Source: an uncultured Eubacteriales bacterium
GTDB taxonomy: Bacteria > Bacillota > Clostridia > Oscillospirales > Acutalibacteraceae
Length of the DNA: 64,000 nucleotides
Assembly (NCBI GenBank): GCA_900318495.1
Contig: ONLA01000009.1
Coordinates: 1-64,000 of the forward strand
Reading direction: 5' to 3'
The notes beneath the pieces are model-generated. The model was not told the origin of the DNA and ran no database searches. It was given only the letters and a program-made list of their open reading frames with translations. The translations under genes were made by a program, and so were the position numbers. Below, in pieces: positions 1 through 6,651 of the stretch (position 1 is the first letter of the stretch; each line of letters starts with the position of its first letter).

Positions 1-95
1 ACCACATCGGCTTTTATGAGCGATACGGCTGGGAATTCTTTTGTATGATTCAAGGCAGTGATCCCGAGCCGTCAAGAATGTATGTACACTATTAA
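1..95 (+). CDS. C-terminal tail of a GNAT-like N-acetyltransferase (5' truncated by window edge)
   Basis: An open frame enters from the left edge and stops with TAA at 93-95. It encodes about 30 residues reading HIGFYERYGWEFF followed by a short tail ending YVHY. The GFYERYGW pattern is typical of the last strand of GNAT acetyltransferases, where the protein leaves the acetyl-CoA domain. Only the tail is visible, so substrate cannot be guessed. The next gene, also GNAT-like, starts 17 bases downstream, so the two may be co-transcribed. Confidence 0.6.
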   Translation, partial: HIGFYERYGWEFFCMIQGSDPEPSRMYVHY

Positions 96-111
96 ATGAA
101 AGGATAACACT

Positions 112-568
112 ATGTTCAAAATAGAAACAGATAGATTGATGATTACAGAATTTACGCCGGATATGGCGCAGGCGGTTCACGAAAACTCACTTGACGAGGA
201 TAACCGCCGTTTTGTTCCCGACGAGGTTTTTGAAACCGTCGAGGACGCTTCGGAAACAATTGAATTTCTTATGTCGCGGTACGGCGGCTGCGAGGGGCCG
301 TTTGTATATCCCGTGTTGCGTAAGGATAAAACCAACATAGGTTATGTGCAGGCTGTTCCGCTTGATGGCGGCATATGGGAGATCGGTTATCATATCGGCG
401 CTAAATATACAAAGCACGGTTACGCTACAGAAGCCGTAAGTGCTTTTCTGCCTGTCATTATGGAAAGAATCGGTGTTACAAAAATGGCGGGAATCTGCCT
501 TGCCGACAACATCGCTTCGCAACCAAGGCGAGCAAAAAGAGATCTGCCGCTATTGGTATGAAAGATAG
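112..568 (+). pseudogene. GNAT-family acetyltransferase with an internal deletion and frameshift near its C-terminus
   Basis: ATG at 112 follows an AAAGGA site. The frame encodes a RimJ/RimL-like GNAT protein: MFKIETDRLMI at the start, and IWEIGYHIGAKYTKHGYATEA in the acetyl-CoA region. It reaches ADNIASQ at about residue 138, where intact relatives continue with a segment such as VMKKCGF before the C-terminal strand. Here that segment is missing and the frame runs into an unrelated tail that stops at 561. Another frame over 522-568 encodes NQGEQKEICRYWYER, which looks like the genuine GNAT C-terminus. The simplest reading is loss of roughly 20 codons plus a frame change around 515-525. The central acetyl-CoA loop is intact, so a shortened protein could be made, but activity is doubtful. 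Confidence 0.7.
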
Positions 569-583
569 TTTTTAAACCGGTAA

Positions 584-626
584 CGCCGTCAAGTGGGATA
601 ATCTCCTGCTTGGCGGTGTTTTCTAT
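584..626 (+). terminator. Rho-independent terminator after the GNAT pseudogene
   Basis: Bases 584-598 pair with 604-618 in a 15-bp stem (four G-U pairs) around a 5-nt loop, followed by a T-rich GTTTTCTATT-type tail. A closely similar hairpin recurs at 1515-1556. Confidence 0.75.
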
Positions 627-654
627 TGCTGAAAATCTGGTTTTGTGGTAAGAT
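626..654 (+). promoter_or_regulatory. Candidate sigma-A promoter for the GNAT gene at 685
   Basis: TTGCTG at 626-631 and TAAGAT at 649-654 are separated by 17 bases. They lie just after the upstream terminator and 31 bases before the start codon. Both boxes are imperfect. Confidence 0.4.
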
Positions 655-684
655 TATATTGAATAGAAAAATTGGGAGGAAAAA

Positions 685-1152
685 ATGATTATTAGACGTT
701 TTAAAGAAAACGACGCAGAAAAAGTTTCACAGATGATTATCCGAACAGAAAGAATAACAAACAGTAAGGATTATTCCGAAGAATGGATCAACGCTCTCGA
801 AAAACGAGCACAGCCATCACATATATTAGAGCGCACCGCTTGGACTCATTTTTATGTTGTTGAAGAAAATGATACCATCATTGGCTGCGGTGCAATCGGA
901 CCTTACTGGGACAGCGAAACCGAGAGCAGTCTGTTTAGTATATTTGTCTTACCTGAATATCAAGGCAAAGGCATAGGCAGAAAAATCATCGAAACACTTG
1001 AACAGGATGAGTATTTCCTCAGAGCAAAACGTGTGGAAGTTCCTGCGTCAATCACGGCTGCCAATTTCTATCGAAAGTTAGGATATGATTATAAAAACGG
1101 AGTTGACCGTCCAGATAAGGAACAAATTTATCGGTTGGAAAAATTCAGGTAA
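685..1152 (+). CDS. GNAT-family N-acetyltransferase
   Basis: 155 residues, normal for a single-domain GNAT enzyme that moves the acetyl group of acetyl-CoA to an amine. The start is supported by GGGAGG a few bases upstream. Residues about 60-100 carry the core strands (IIGCGAIGPYW), and FVLPEYQGKGIGRKII contains the Q-x-x-G-x-G pyrophosphate loop. The C-terminal AANFYRKLGYDY fits the closing helix and strand. The acceptor cannot be told from sequence. It is the third GNAT-like reading frame in 1.2 kb, but its sequence is not close to its neighbours. No operon partner follows. Confidence 0.85.
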   Translation: MIIRRFKENDAEKVSQMIIRTERITNSKDYSEEWINALEKRAQPSHILERTAWTHFYVVEENDTIIGCGAIGPYWDSETESSLFSIFVLPEYQGKGIGRKIIETLEQDEYFLRAKRVEVPASITAANFYRKLGYDYKNGVDRPDKEQIYRLEKFR

Positions 1153-1514
1153 TTGTCTGGTAGCGCCTCAACTCGCAAAGTAACGAAATAATATACCAAT
1201 CTATTTTTTGCTTTTCAGAGAGTGCATAAACAGTGCCTTTTGAAGCCCAAAAGCGTGACACTTTTTCGATACGGATTAGTAGATATACTTAACTGTAATT
1301 TATCGCTTTAAAGTGTTGATTTTATCACATTCTTCTGCTATAATAATCTTGTATCGTGGCAACAAACCGGCAACAGAATTTTGGTTAGCCTGTGTTTTAT
1401 ATACAATACAAATAATTGAAATACTCCGTGCTAAAATCCTTTAACAAATACTGTTAAGATTATTTTGCAGGGAGCGAGTGGGAATAAAATTCTAATAAAG
1501 AAATAAAATTACAG
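1153..1514. other. Gene-free stretch between GNAT gene and ECF sigma gene
   Basis: About 360 bases without a supportable reading frame. It is AT-rich, holds one strong promoter-like pair at 1316-1344, and ends in a terminator hairpin at 1515. A short frame before 1490 ends FCRERVGIKF and could be the tail of a lost gene, but it is too short to call. Confidence 0.5.
1316..1344 (+). promoter_or_regulatory. Strong sigma-A promoter with no gene attached
   Basis: TTGATT at 1316-1321, a 17-base spacer and a perfect TATAAT at 1339-1344. A transcript would start near 1351 and meet the hairpin at 1515-1556, giving about 200 nt of RNA with no clear reading frame. Confidence 0.5.
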
Positions 1515-1556
1515 CCGCCAAGCGGGATATTCTCCTGCATGGTGGCGTTTTCTATT
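1515..1556 (+). terminator. Rho-independent terminator, sibling of the one at 584
   Basis: Bases 1515-1527 pair with 1533-1545 with one mismatch, and a TTTTCTATTA tail follows. It shares its arm, loop flank and T-tail sequence with 584-626. Confidence 0.7.
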
Positions 1557-1665
1557 ATCCTATTATTTTGTACTAAAATGATTTTAAAAAATTATGCAAC
1601 CAAATTTGATTTTTGGGTGGTAGTATAGTGTAAGGGCTCTTAACACAAGAAAAGGAGGCGGAATA

Positions 1666-2232
1666 GTGGAAGATAAAGAAATTGTTGATTTATACTGGCA
1701 GCGGGATGAAAAGGCGATTTCGGAAACCGCTGAGAAGTACGGCAGTTATTGCTACTCGATTGCTCATAATATTCTCGCGGATAACGAAGACGCTGAGGAG
1801 AGCGTAAATGATACATACTTAAACGCATGGAACAGTATGCCCCCTCACCGTCCCGCGGTGCTTTCAACTTTTATCGGAAAAATAACCCGCTATATCAGCT
1901 TGAAAAAATGGCGTGATAAACGCGCACAAAAACGCGGCGGAGGAAACATTGACCTTGTATATGAAGAATTATCTGATTGTGTTATATCAAAATCGACCAT
2001 TGATGAAGAGCTTGAAAATAAGGAGCTCTCAAAACTGATAGATAGTTTTTTAGATACGCTCCCTTCGTGCGAACAGAGTGTTTTTGTTTGCAGATATTGG
2101 TATTTTGACAGTATTTCCGACATTGCAAAACAATTCGGGTTCAGTGAGAGCAAAGTAAAATCCATGTTGCACCGGACCCGAAAGAAGCTTAAAACAAAAT
2201 TATCACAAGAAGGTGTATTAAATGAATACTGA
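1666..2232 (+). CDS. ECF-type RNA polymerase sigma factor (sigma-70 family)
   Basis: 188 residues from GTG at 1666, preceded by AAGGAGGCGG. Region 2 occupies about residues 15-85 (LADNEDAEESVNDTYLNAW). Region 4 occupies about 120-180, with the helix-turn-helix ISDIAKQFGFSESKVKSMLHR. There is no region 1 or 3, as expected for extracytoplasmic-function factors that direct RNA polymerase to a small stress or envelope regulon. The stop codon lies inside the next gene, an 11-base overlap, so the two are translationally coupled. That arrangement usually marks a sigma factor and its membrane anti-sigma partner. The inducing signal cannot be read from the sequence. Confidence 0.9.
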   Translation: MEDKEIVDLYWQRDEKAISETAEKYGSYCYSIAHNILADNEDAEESVNDTYLNAWNSMPPHRPAVLSTFIGKITRYISLKKWRDKRAQKRGGGNIDLVYEELSDCVISKSTIDEELENKELSKLIDSFLDTLPSCEQSVFVCRYWYFDSISDIAKQFGFSESKVKSMLHRTRKKLKTKLSQEGVLNEY

Positions 2233-3283
2233 TCTGTTAATTGACGCTATCGGCGAGATAGACGAAGATAAAATAAGAAGCGCCAAAATGGTTTCGGTGA
2301 AAACAAAAAAGAAATCCATAAAGCATTTTATAATTATCGCAGCAGCGATCCTGCTGTGTATCACGATCACTGTTACCACGCTTGCCGCAACGGTAAATCC
2401 GGTATATGATTTAGTGTATCAGATATCTCCCGGTCTGGCGCAAATGATGAAGCCTGTTCAAATGTCATGTGAGGATAACGGGATCAGGATGGAAGTGGAA
2501 TCGGCTTCCGTATATGAAAATGAAGCGGCGGTATATATATCGTTAGAAGATTTGACTGATCAGAACAGAATTGATGAAACTACCGATTTGTTTGACAGCT
2601 ATAGTATCAATCAAGGTTTTGATTCTTACTCGACGTGCAGTTACGTTTCCTTCGACAAAGAAACAAGCAAAGCGACATTCCTGATCAATATTACCCGTGC
2701 GGATGGCAATAAAATCGAAGGAAACAAAATCACATTTGATTTTACCACATTTATCAGCAAAAAAAGCTATTATAACGGCAGGCTGTGGGAGCTTGATTTA
2801 AGCAAAGCAGTCGAGGCGAAAGATACATTTACACCGGAGTTTCACGGAGCAAGCAGCGGAAAAGATACCGATTTTGTATCGGAGTGGTTCTGCGGAGAAA
2901 ACGGAATAGAATTTGATATCGATTATTTTGCCGGTACAAAGTGTTTGGTTCCTGTGGACGGAGGCATTGCTTCTCCAACTGACGGTGTAAAAATTTCAAA
3001 TATCGGCTTTATTGACAATAAGCTTCATGTTCAAGTTTATTATGAAGATACAAAAAATTTTGATGATCACGGTTTTATTGACATTCGTGATAAATACGGA
3101 AAAGCTGCCGAGTGTTTTGATTTGTCATTTGATGATGATAATGAAATCGGCACTTATTATGAGTATATTTATAATATCAATCCGGACGAAGCCGAAAAAT
3201 ACATTCCGTTTGGAAATTTCGTCACCTGCAAGAACAGAACAGAAGGATTTTGGCAGGTAACATTCCCATTGGAGAACAAATAA
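2222..3283 (+). CDS. DUF4179-type membrane protein, putative anti-sigma factor of the adjacent ECF sigma
   Basis: 353 residues. Residues 1-35 are cytoplasmic and lysine-rich. One membrane helix lies at about 36-58 (FIIIAAAILLCITITV). The remaining ~290 residues would be outside the cell. The layout and the segment after the helix (NPVYDLVYQISPGLAQMM) match DUF4179 proteins commonly encoded directly after ECF sigma genes. I see no classical zinc-binding anti-sigma motif in the short cytoplasmic part. The extracytoplasmic part is rich in acidic and aromatic residues and could sense an envelope signal. The anti-sigma role is inferred from gene order, overlap and topology. Confidence 0.7.
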   Translation: MNTDLLIDAIGEIDEDKIRSAKMVSVKTKKKSIKHFIIIAAAILLCITITVTTLAATVNPVYDLVYQISPGLAQMMKPVQMSCEDNGIRMEVESASVYENEAAVYISLEDLTDQNRIDETTDLFDSYSINQGFDSYSTCSYVSFDKETSKATFLINITRADGNKIEGNKITFDFTTFISKKSYYNGRLWELDLSKAVEAKDTFTPEFHGASSGKDTDFVSEWFCGENGIEFDIDYFAGTKCLVPVDGGIASPTDGVKISNIGFIDNKLHVQVYYEDTKNFDDHGFIDIRDKYGKAAECFDLSFDDDNEIGTYYEYIYNINPDEAEKYIPFGNFVTCKNRTEGFWQVTFPLENK

Positions 3284-3302
3284 TATAATTTGAGAATAGT
3301 TT

Positions 3303-3350
3303 AAGGCAATACCGCACACCTGAATTATGCGGTGTTGCCTTTAGTTTTGA
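3303..3350 (+). terminator. Terminator built from an AAGGCAA-family palindromic repeat
   Basis: AAGGCAATACCGCA at 3303-3316 pairs along 14 bp with 3328-3341 (one G-U), with an 11-nt loop and a TTTAGTTTT tail. The same palindrome recurs near 11008, 36013 and 37815. Confidence 0.75.
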
Positions 3351-3510
3351 CTTTGGCGAGAACAGGTACTCACAGCGATTTATTTGGGAAATAATCAATT
3401 AAGCTTTAAGGTAGTAGGATTTTTCTTATTGCCTTATTATTTTGTCAACTAATATGGGATATAAAATACCCTTATTTACAACTTGTAACACAATTGTAAA
3501 TAAAAGTAAC

Positions 3511-3540
3511 TTGTGTTTTATCTATATATTGTGGTATAAT
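3511..3540 (+). promoter_or_regulatory. nrdR promoter
   Basis: TTGTGT at 3511-3516 and perfect TATAAT at 3535-3540, spacer 18. The spacer contains CTATATATTGTGG, which loosely resembles an NrdR box, so autoregulation is possible but unproven. The rest of 3284-3596 holds only the terminator hairpin and AT-rich sequence. Confidence 0.6.
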
Positions 3541-3596
3541 TTTTTTAGAGAATTATTTAACAGAATTATTATACAATCAGTGTGTGGGGTGTTAAA

Positions 3597-4055
3597 ATGA
3601 AATGTCCTTATTGCAGTTATGAGGAAAGCAAGGTTATAGATTCGCGCTCGGCTGATGACGGCGAAAGAATCCGCCGCCGCAGGGAATGCTTGCACTGCGG
3701 AAAACGCTTTACTACTCACGAGGTTATTGAAACAGTGCCGATAATTGTTGTTAAGCGCGACAAGAGCCGCGAGGTTTTTGACCGAAACAAGCTTACGGCG
3801 GGAATTTTGCGCGCCTGCGAAAAACGCCCCGTTTCCATTAAACAGATTGAGGAAATGGTAAGCTCGATTGAAGCGAAAATCCAGAGCAGCCTTGACCGCG
3901 AGATAACCACTATGCAAATAGGCGAGCTTGCGATGGACGAGTTAAAGCGCGTGGACGAGGTTTCTTATGTTCGCTTTGCTTCGGTTTACCGCCAGTTTAA
4001 AGACATCAACACCTTTATGGAGGAGCTTAACAAGCTGCTTACCGAAAAACAATAA
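3597..4055 (+). CDS. nrdR: Transcriptional repressor NrdR
   Basis: 152 residues starting [17 protein letters not shown]. NrdR represses ribonucleotide reductase genes when dATP is bound. The N-terminal zinc ribbon has its CPYC and [10 protein letters not shown] pairs within the first 40 residues. The ATP-cone domain follows from about residue 48 ([16 protein letters not shown]) to about 140. Length and motifs are standard for the family. An upstream in-frame ATG at 3582 would add five residues before the conserved MKCPYC start, so 3597 is preferred. No ribonucleotide reductase gene is in this window. Confidence 0.96.
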   Translation: MKCPYCSYEESKVIDSRSADDGERIRRRRECLHCGKRFTTHEVIETVPIIVVKRDKSREVFDRNKLTAGILRACEKRPVSIKQIEEMVSSIEAKIQSSLDREITTMQIGELAMDELKRVDEVSYVRFASVYRQFKDINTFMEELNKLLTEKQ

Positions 4056-4094
4056 TTTTGTATGTGATTGTGTGTTTATTTCACATAACCTGAA

Positions 4095-4129
4095 CGGACT
4101 GCCCATGGTTTGGACAGTCCGCTCTTTTA
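4095..4129 (+). terminator. nrdR terminator
   Basis: CGGACTGCCC at 4095-4104 pairs with 4112-4121 (one mismatch) around a 7-nt loop, followed by CTCTTTTA. Confidence 0.7.
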
Positions 4130-4144
4130 TGCGCGTATTATGGA

Positions 4145-4576
4145 CTAAACTCCGCAGTGACCTTCCCCGCATTCGGGGATAATGCCGACAATCGGTTCGG
4201 GGTCAATGCCCTTGTTTTTGTAATAATCGGAAACAGCCGCCTTGATTGCCTGCTCGGCGAGCACGCTGCAGTGAACCTTAACGGGCGGAAGTCCGTCCAA
4301 AGCTTCCATAACCGCCTTGTTTGTGAGCTGCAAGGCGTCGTCAATCTTTTTGCCTTTAATCAGCTCGGTCGCCATACTGCTTGTGGCTATTGCCGCGCCG
4401 CAGCCGAAGGTCTTAAACTTTACGTCGCTGATTGTGTCGTCGTCAACCTTAATATACATCTTCATAATGTCGCCGCATTTTGAATTGCCTACCTCGCCGA
4501 TGCCGTCGGCGTTTTCGATTTCGCCGACATTTCGGGGATTGGCAAAGTGATCCATAACCTTTTCAGAATATACCAT
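4145..4576 (-). CDS. iscU: Iron-sulfur cluster assembly scaffold protein IscU/NifU
   Basis: 143 residues from the ATG at 4576 (MVYSEKVMDHF), preceded on its strand by AGGAAAGG. The protein builds a nascent Fe-S cluster on three conserved cysteines. These are visible in GNSKCGD (about residue 37), TFGCGAAIA (about 62) and VKVHCSV (about 105). The tail PECGEGHCGV adds two more cysteines, as in other clostridial NifU-like proteins. It begins four bases after the cysteine desulfurase gene stops, so both are co-translated. A longer upstream frame exists but lies inside iscS and lacks family similarity. Confidence 0.93.
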   Translation of the reverse strand: MVYSEKVMDHFANPRNVGEIENADGIGEVGNSKCGDIMKMYIKVDDDTISDVKFKTFGCGAAIATSSMATELIKGKKIDDALQLTNKAVMEALDGLPPVKVHCSVLAEQAIKAAVSDYYKNKGIDPEPIVGIIPECGEGHCGV

Positions 4577-4580
4577 TATA

Positions 4581-5768
4581 TTACACTGTCCTTTCCTGTT
4601 TTTTGATTTTTTCCCACAAGGGTGACATACTTCTGAGATAGTCAACAATTTCGGGAACTATTTTTGCTATATAATCAATGTCTTCTTCGGTGGTTTCCTC
4701 GGAAAATGTCATACGTGTGCTGCCGTGAGCGATTTCATGGGGGAGGCCGATTGACAGCAAAACGTGGCTTGGGTCAAGGCTGCCCGAGGTGCACGCGGAG
4801 CCCGAGGAAGCGGACACGCCGTTTAAGTCGAGCTTTAGCAGCAGGCTTTCGCCCTCGATTCCCTCAAAACACATATTGACGTTGTTCGGAAGGCGTTTTA
4901 TTCTGTCGCCGTTTACTCTTGAACGCTCAATTTTTAACAATTCGTCAATCAGTTTGTCGCGAAGAACGGCGAGCTTTTCGCAGCGCTCGTCCATTGTATC
5001 AACGGCAAGCTGCAAAGCCGCGTCGAGTCCGACTATTCCGGCGACGTTTTCGGTGCCTGCGCGCCTGCCGCGCTCCTGCGCTCCGCCTTCAATCAGGTTT
5101 TCAAGCTTGACGCCCTGTCTGACATACAGCAGTCCGCAGCCCTTCGGACCGTGAATTTTGTGGGCAGTCATCGACAGCAGGTCAATGTTTTGTTCCTCAA
5201 CATTGATTTTTACATATCCTGCCGCCTGAACCGCGTCTGTGTGGAACAGAACCTTGTGCCTGCGGCATATCGCGCCGATTTCGGAAACAGGCTGTATTGT
5301 ACCGATTTCATTGTTTGCGTACATCACGCTTACAATCGCTGTTGTGTCCTTTATGGCGTTTTCAACGTCCTCCGGGTGCACAATTCCGTTTTCGTAAACG
5401 TCAAGATAAGTTACCTTAAAGCCTTCCTTTTCCAACGCTTCACAGGTGTGAAGAATCGCGTGATGCTCAAACGTGGTGGTAATTATGTGGTTTTTGCCTT
5501 TGGCTTTGAGCGCGTGCGCGGCGCCCTTTAACGCCCAGTTGTCGGATTCACTGCCGCCTGAGGTAAAATAAATTTCCCCGGGACGCTTGGCGCCGAGGTT
5601 TTTGGCGATGTTTTCTCTTGCGGCCTCTACTGCTTCCTTGGCTTTTCCGCCGATGCGGTAAAGGCTTGAAGGGTTGCCGTACACTTCGGTTAGGTATGGC
5701 ATCATTTTTTCAAGTACAACCGGCGAAAGCTTTGTTGTTGCCGAATTGTCAGCGTAAATCTGTCTCAA
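4581..5768 (-). CDS. iscS: Cysteine desulfurase IscS/NifS
   Basis: 395 residues, full length for a group I desulfurase. This PLP enzyme takes sulfur from cysteine, yielding alanine, and passes the persulfide to IscU. The start IYADNSATT is the family signature. [11 protein letters not shown] holds the PLP lysine (about residue 203). [17 protein letters not shown] carries the sulfur-carrying cysteine (about 326) in the long flexible loop. The gene heads a two-gene iscS-iscU operon. Unlike many clostridia, no Rrf2/IscR gene is next to it; an Rrf2 gene lies at 22.3 kb. A weak TTGATA-18-TATATA promoter may lie at about 5790-5825 on this strand. Confidence 0.96.
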   Translation of the reverse strand: MRQIYADNSATTKLSPVVLEKMMPYLTEVYGNPSSLYRIGGKAKEAVEAARENIAKNLGAKRPGEIYFTSGGSESDNWALKGAAHALKAKGKNHIITTTFEHHAILHTCEALEKEGFKVTYLDVYENGIVHPEDVENAIKDTTAIVSVMYANNEIGTIQPVSEIGAICRRHKVLFHTDAVQAAGYVKINVEEQNIDLLSMTAHKIHGPKGCGLLYVRQGVKLENLIEGGAQERGRRAGTENVAGIVGLDAALQLAVDTMDERCEKLAVLRDKLIDELLKIERSRVNGDRIKRLPNNVNMCFEGIEGESLLLKLDLNGVSASSGSACTSGSLDPSHVLLSIGLPHEIAHGSTRMTFSEETTEEDIDYIAKIVPEIVDYLRSMSPLWEKIKKQERTV

Positions 5769-5822
5769 TTTTATCTTCCTTTCATATTACTTATAATATA
5801 TATCTTTTACATAGGAAATATA

Positions 5823-5868
5823 TCAAACAAAACGGCGGCGGTTGTCCGGAGCAGGGCATAGCCGCCGC
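5823..5868 (-). terminator. rnhA terminator (leftward)
   Basis: CGGCGGC at 5833-5839 pairs with GCCGCCG at 5861-5867. Read leftward, the stem is followed by TTTTGTTTGA. It separates rnhA from iscS. Confidence 0.65.
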
Positions 5869-5927
5869 TGAAATTGTTAATGATGTAAAAAGCGCGTTCC
5901 GGCTTAAAAAAAAGCCGTGGCGTTGCC

Positions 5928-6365
5928 TTAACTGTATTGCTGTGCCGCCGCGACAGCCAGACGGTCGCAGCGTTCGTTTTCGGGATGTCCCGCGTGACCT
6001 TTAACCCAGTTAACCTCAACCTCATGTACGTCGCAAAGCTGCAGCAGCCTGTCCCAAAGCTCGGGATTAAGCGCTTTGTCCTTTTTGTTGCGCATCCAGC
6101 CCTGAGCCTTCCATTTTTTTGCCCAGCCGAGCTTTAGCGCGTTGCAAACATACTGGGAATCGCTGTAGAGCATAACGCGGCAGGGTTCCTTTAGCGCTTC
6201 AAGCGCGAAAATAACTGCCGATAGCTCCATACGGTTGTTGGTGGTGTTTGCTTCGCCGCCCGAAAGCTCTTTTTCGCGTCCGTTATATCGCAAAACAGCT
6301 CCCCAGCCGCCCGGACCGGGATTTCCGCTGCACGCTCCGTCGGTAAAAATTTCAACTTGCTTCAA
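5928..6365 (-). CDS. rnhA: Ribonuclease HI
   Basis: 145 residues. The enzyme cuts RNA in RNA-DNA hybrids such as primers and R-loops. The active-site set is visible: [15 protein letters not shown] (first Asp), NRMELSAV (Glu, about residue 47), LYSDSQYV (Asp, about 69), [13 protein letters not shown] (His about 123 and the last Asp). The basic protrusion of the E. coli type is present ([15 protein letters not shown]). It is transcribed alone, leftward, from its own promoter. Confidence 0.96.
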   Translation of the reverse strand: MKQVEIFTDGACSGNPGPGGWGAVLRYNGREKELSGGEANTTNNRMELSAVIFALEALKEPCRVMLYSDSQYVCNALKLGWAKKWKAQGWMRNKKDKALNPELWDRLLQLCDVHEVEVNWVKGHAGHPENERCDRLAVAAAQQYS

Positions 6366-6389
6366 ACTAATTCTCCTTTGACATTACCT

Positions 6390-6418
6390 ATTATAATACT
6401 AAGTTTTTAAGATTGCAA
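6390..6418 (-). promoter_or_regulatory. rnhA promoter
   Basis: On the minus strand TTGCAA (6418-6413), 17 bases, then TATAAT (6395-6390). It lies 25 bases upstream of the rnhA start. Confidence 0.75.
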
Positions 6419-6500
6419 TACTTTTTACTATATTTTGCCACAAAATGCTTATAATAACAATACCTAATCCGAAAATTATCGGTTTAATTCTTTTATCTTA

Positions 6501-6530
6501 TTGACAGACAGCCTGTTTTAGAGGTACAAT
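6501..6530 (+). promoter_or_regulatory. RNase J gene promoter
   Basis: Perfect TTGACA at 6501-6506, 18-base spacer, TACAAT at 6525-6530. This leaves a leader of about 115 bases before the GTG start at 6652. I see no known riboswitch in the leader. Confidence 0.7.
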
Positions 6531-6651
6531 ATACTAAATATGTATGATAGGATAGGTATATATGCCTTAATTCAATCTTTAATTATGCGGGGTCTGCGCA
6601 TATATAATAAAATGAACGGAAAAATTTTAAGAATTACGGAGGTTAATATTT

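Noticed and set aside
1353..1385. Attachment site of an integrated element (GGCAACAAACCGGCAACA)
   Set aside because: There is an internal GGCAACA repeat, but no second copy, integrase or tRNA gene was found nearby.
3517..3534. NrdR box in the nrdR promoter
   Set aside because: The match is loose and only one site is seen, whereas functional boxes usually come in pairs; kept as a remark only.
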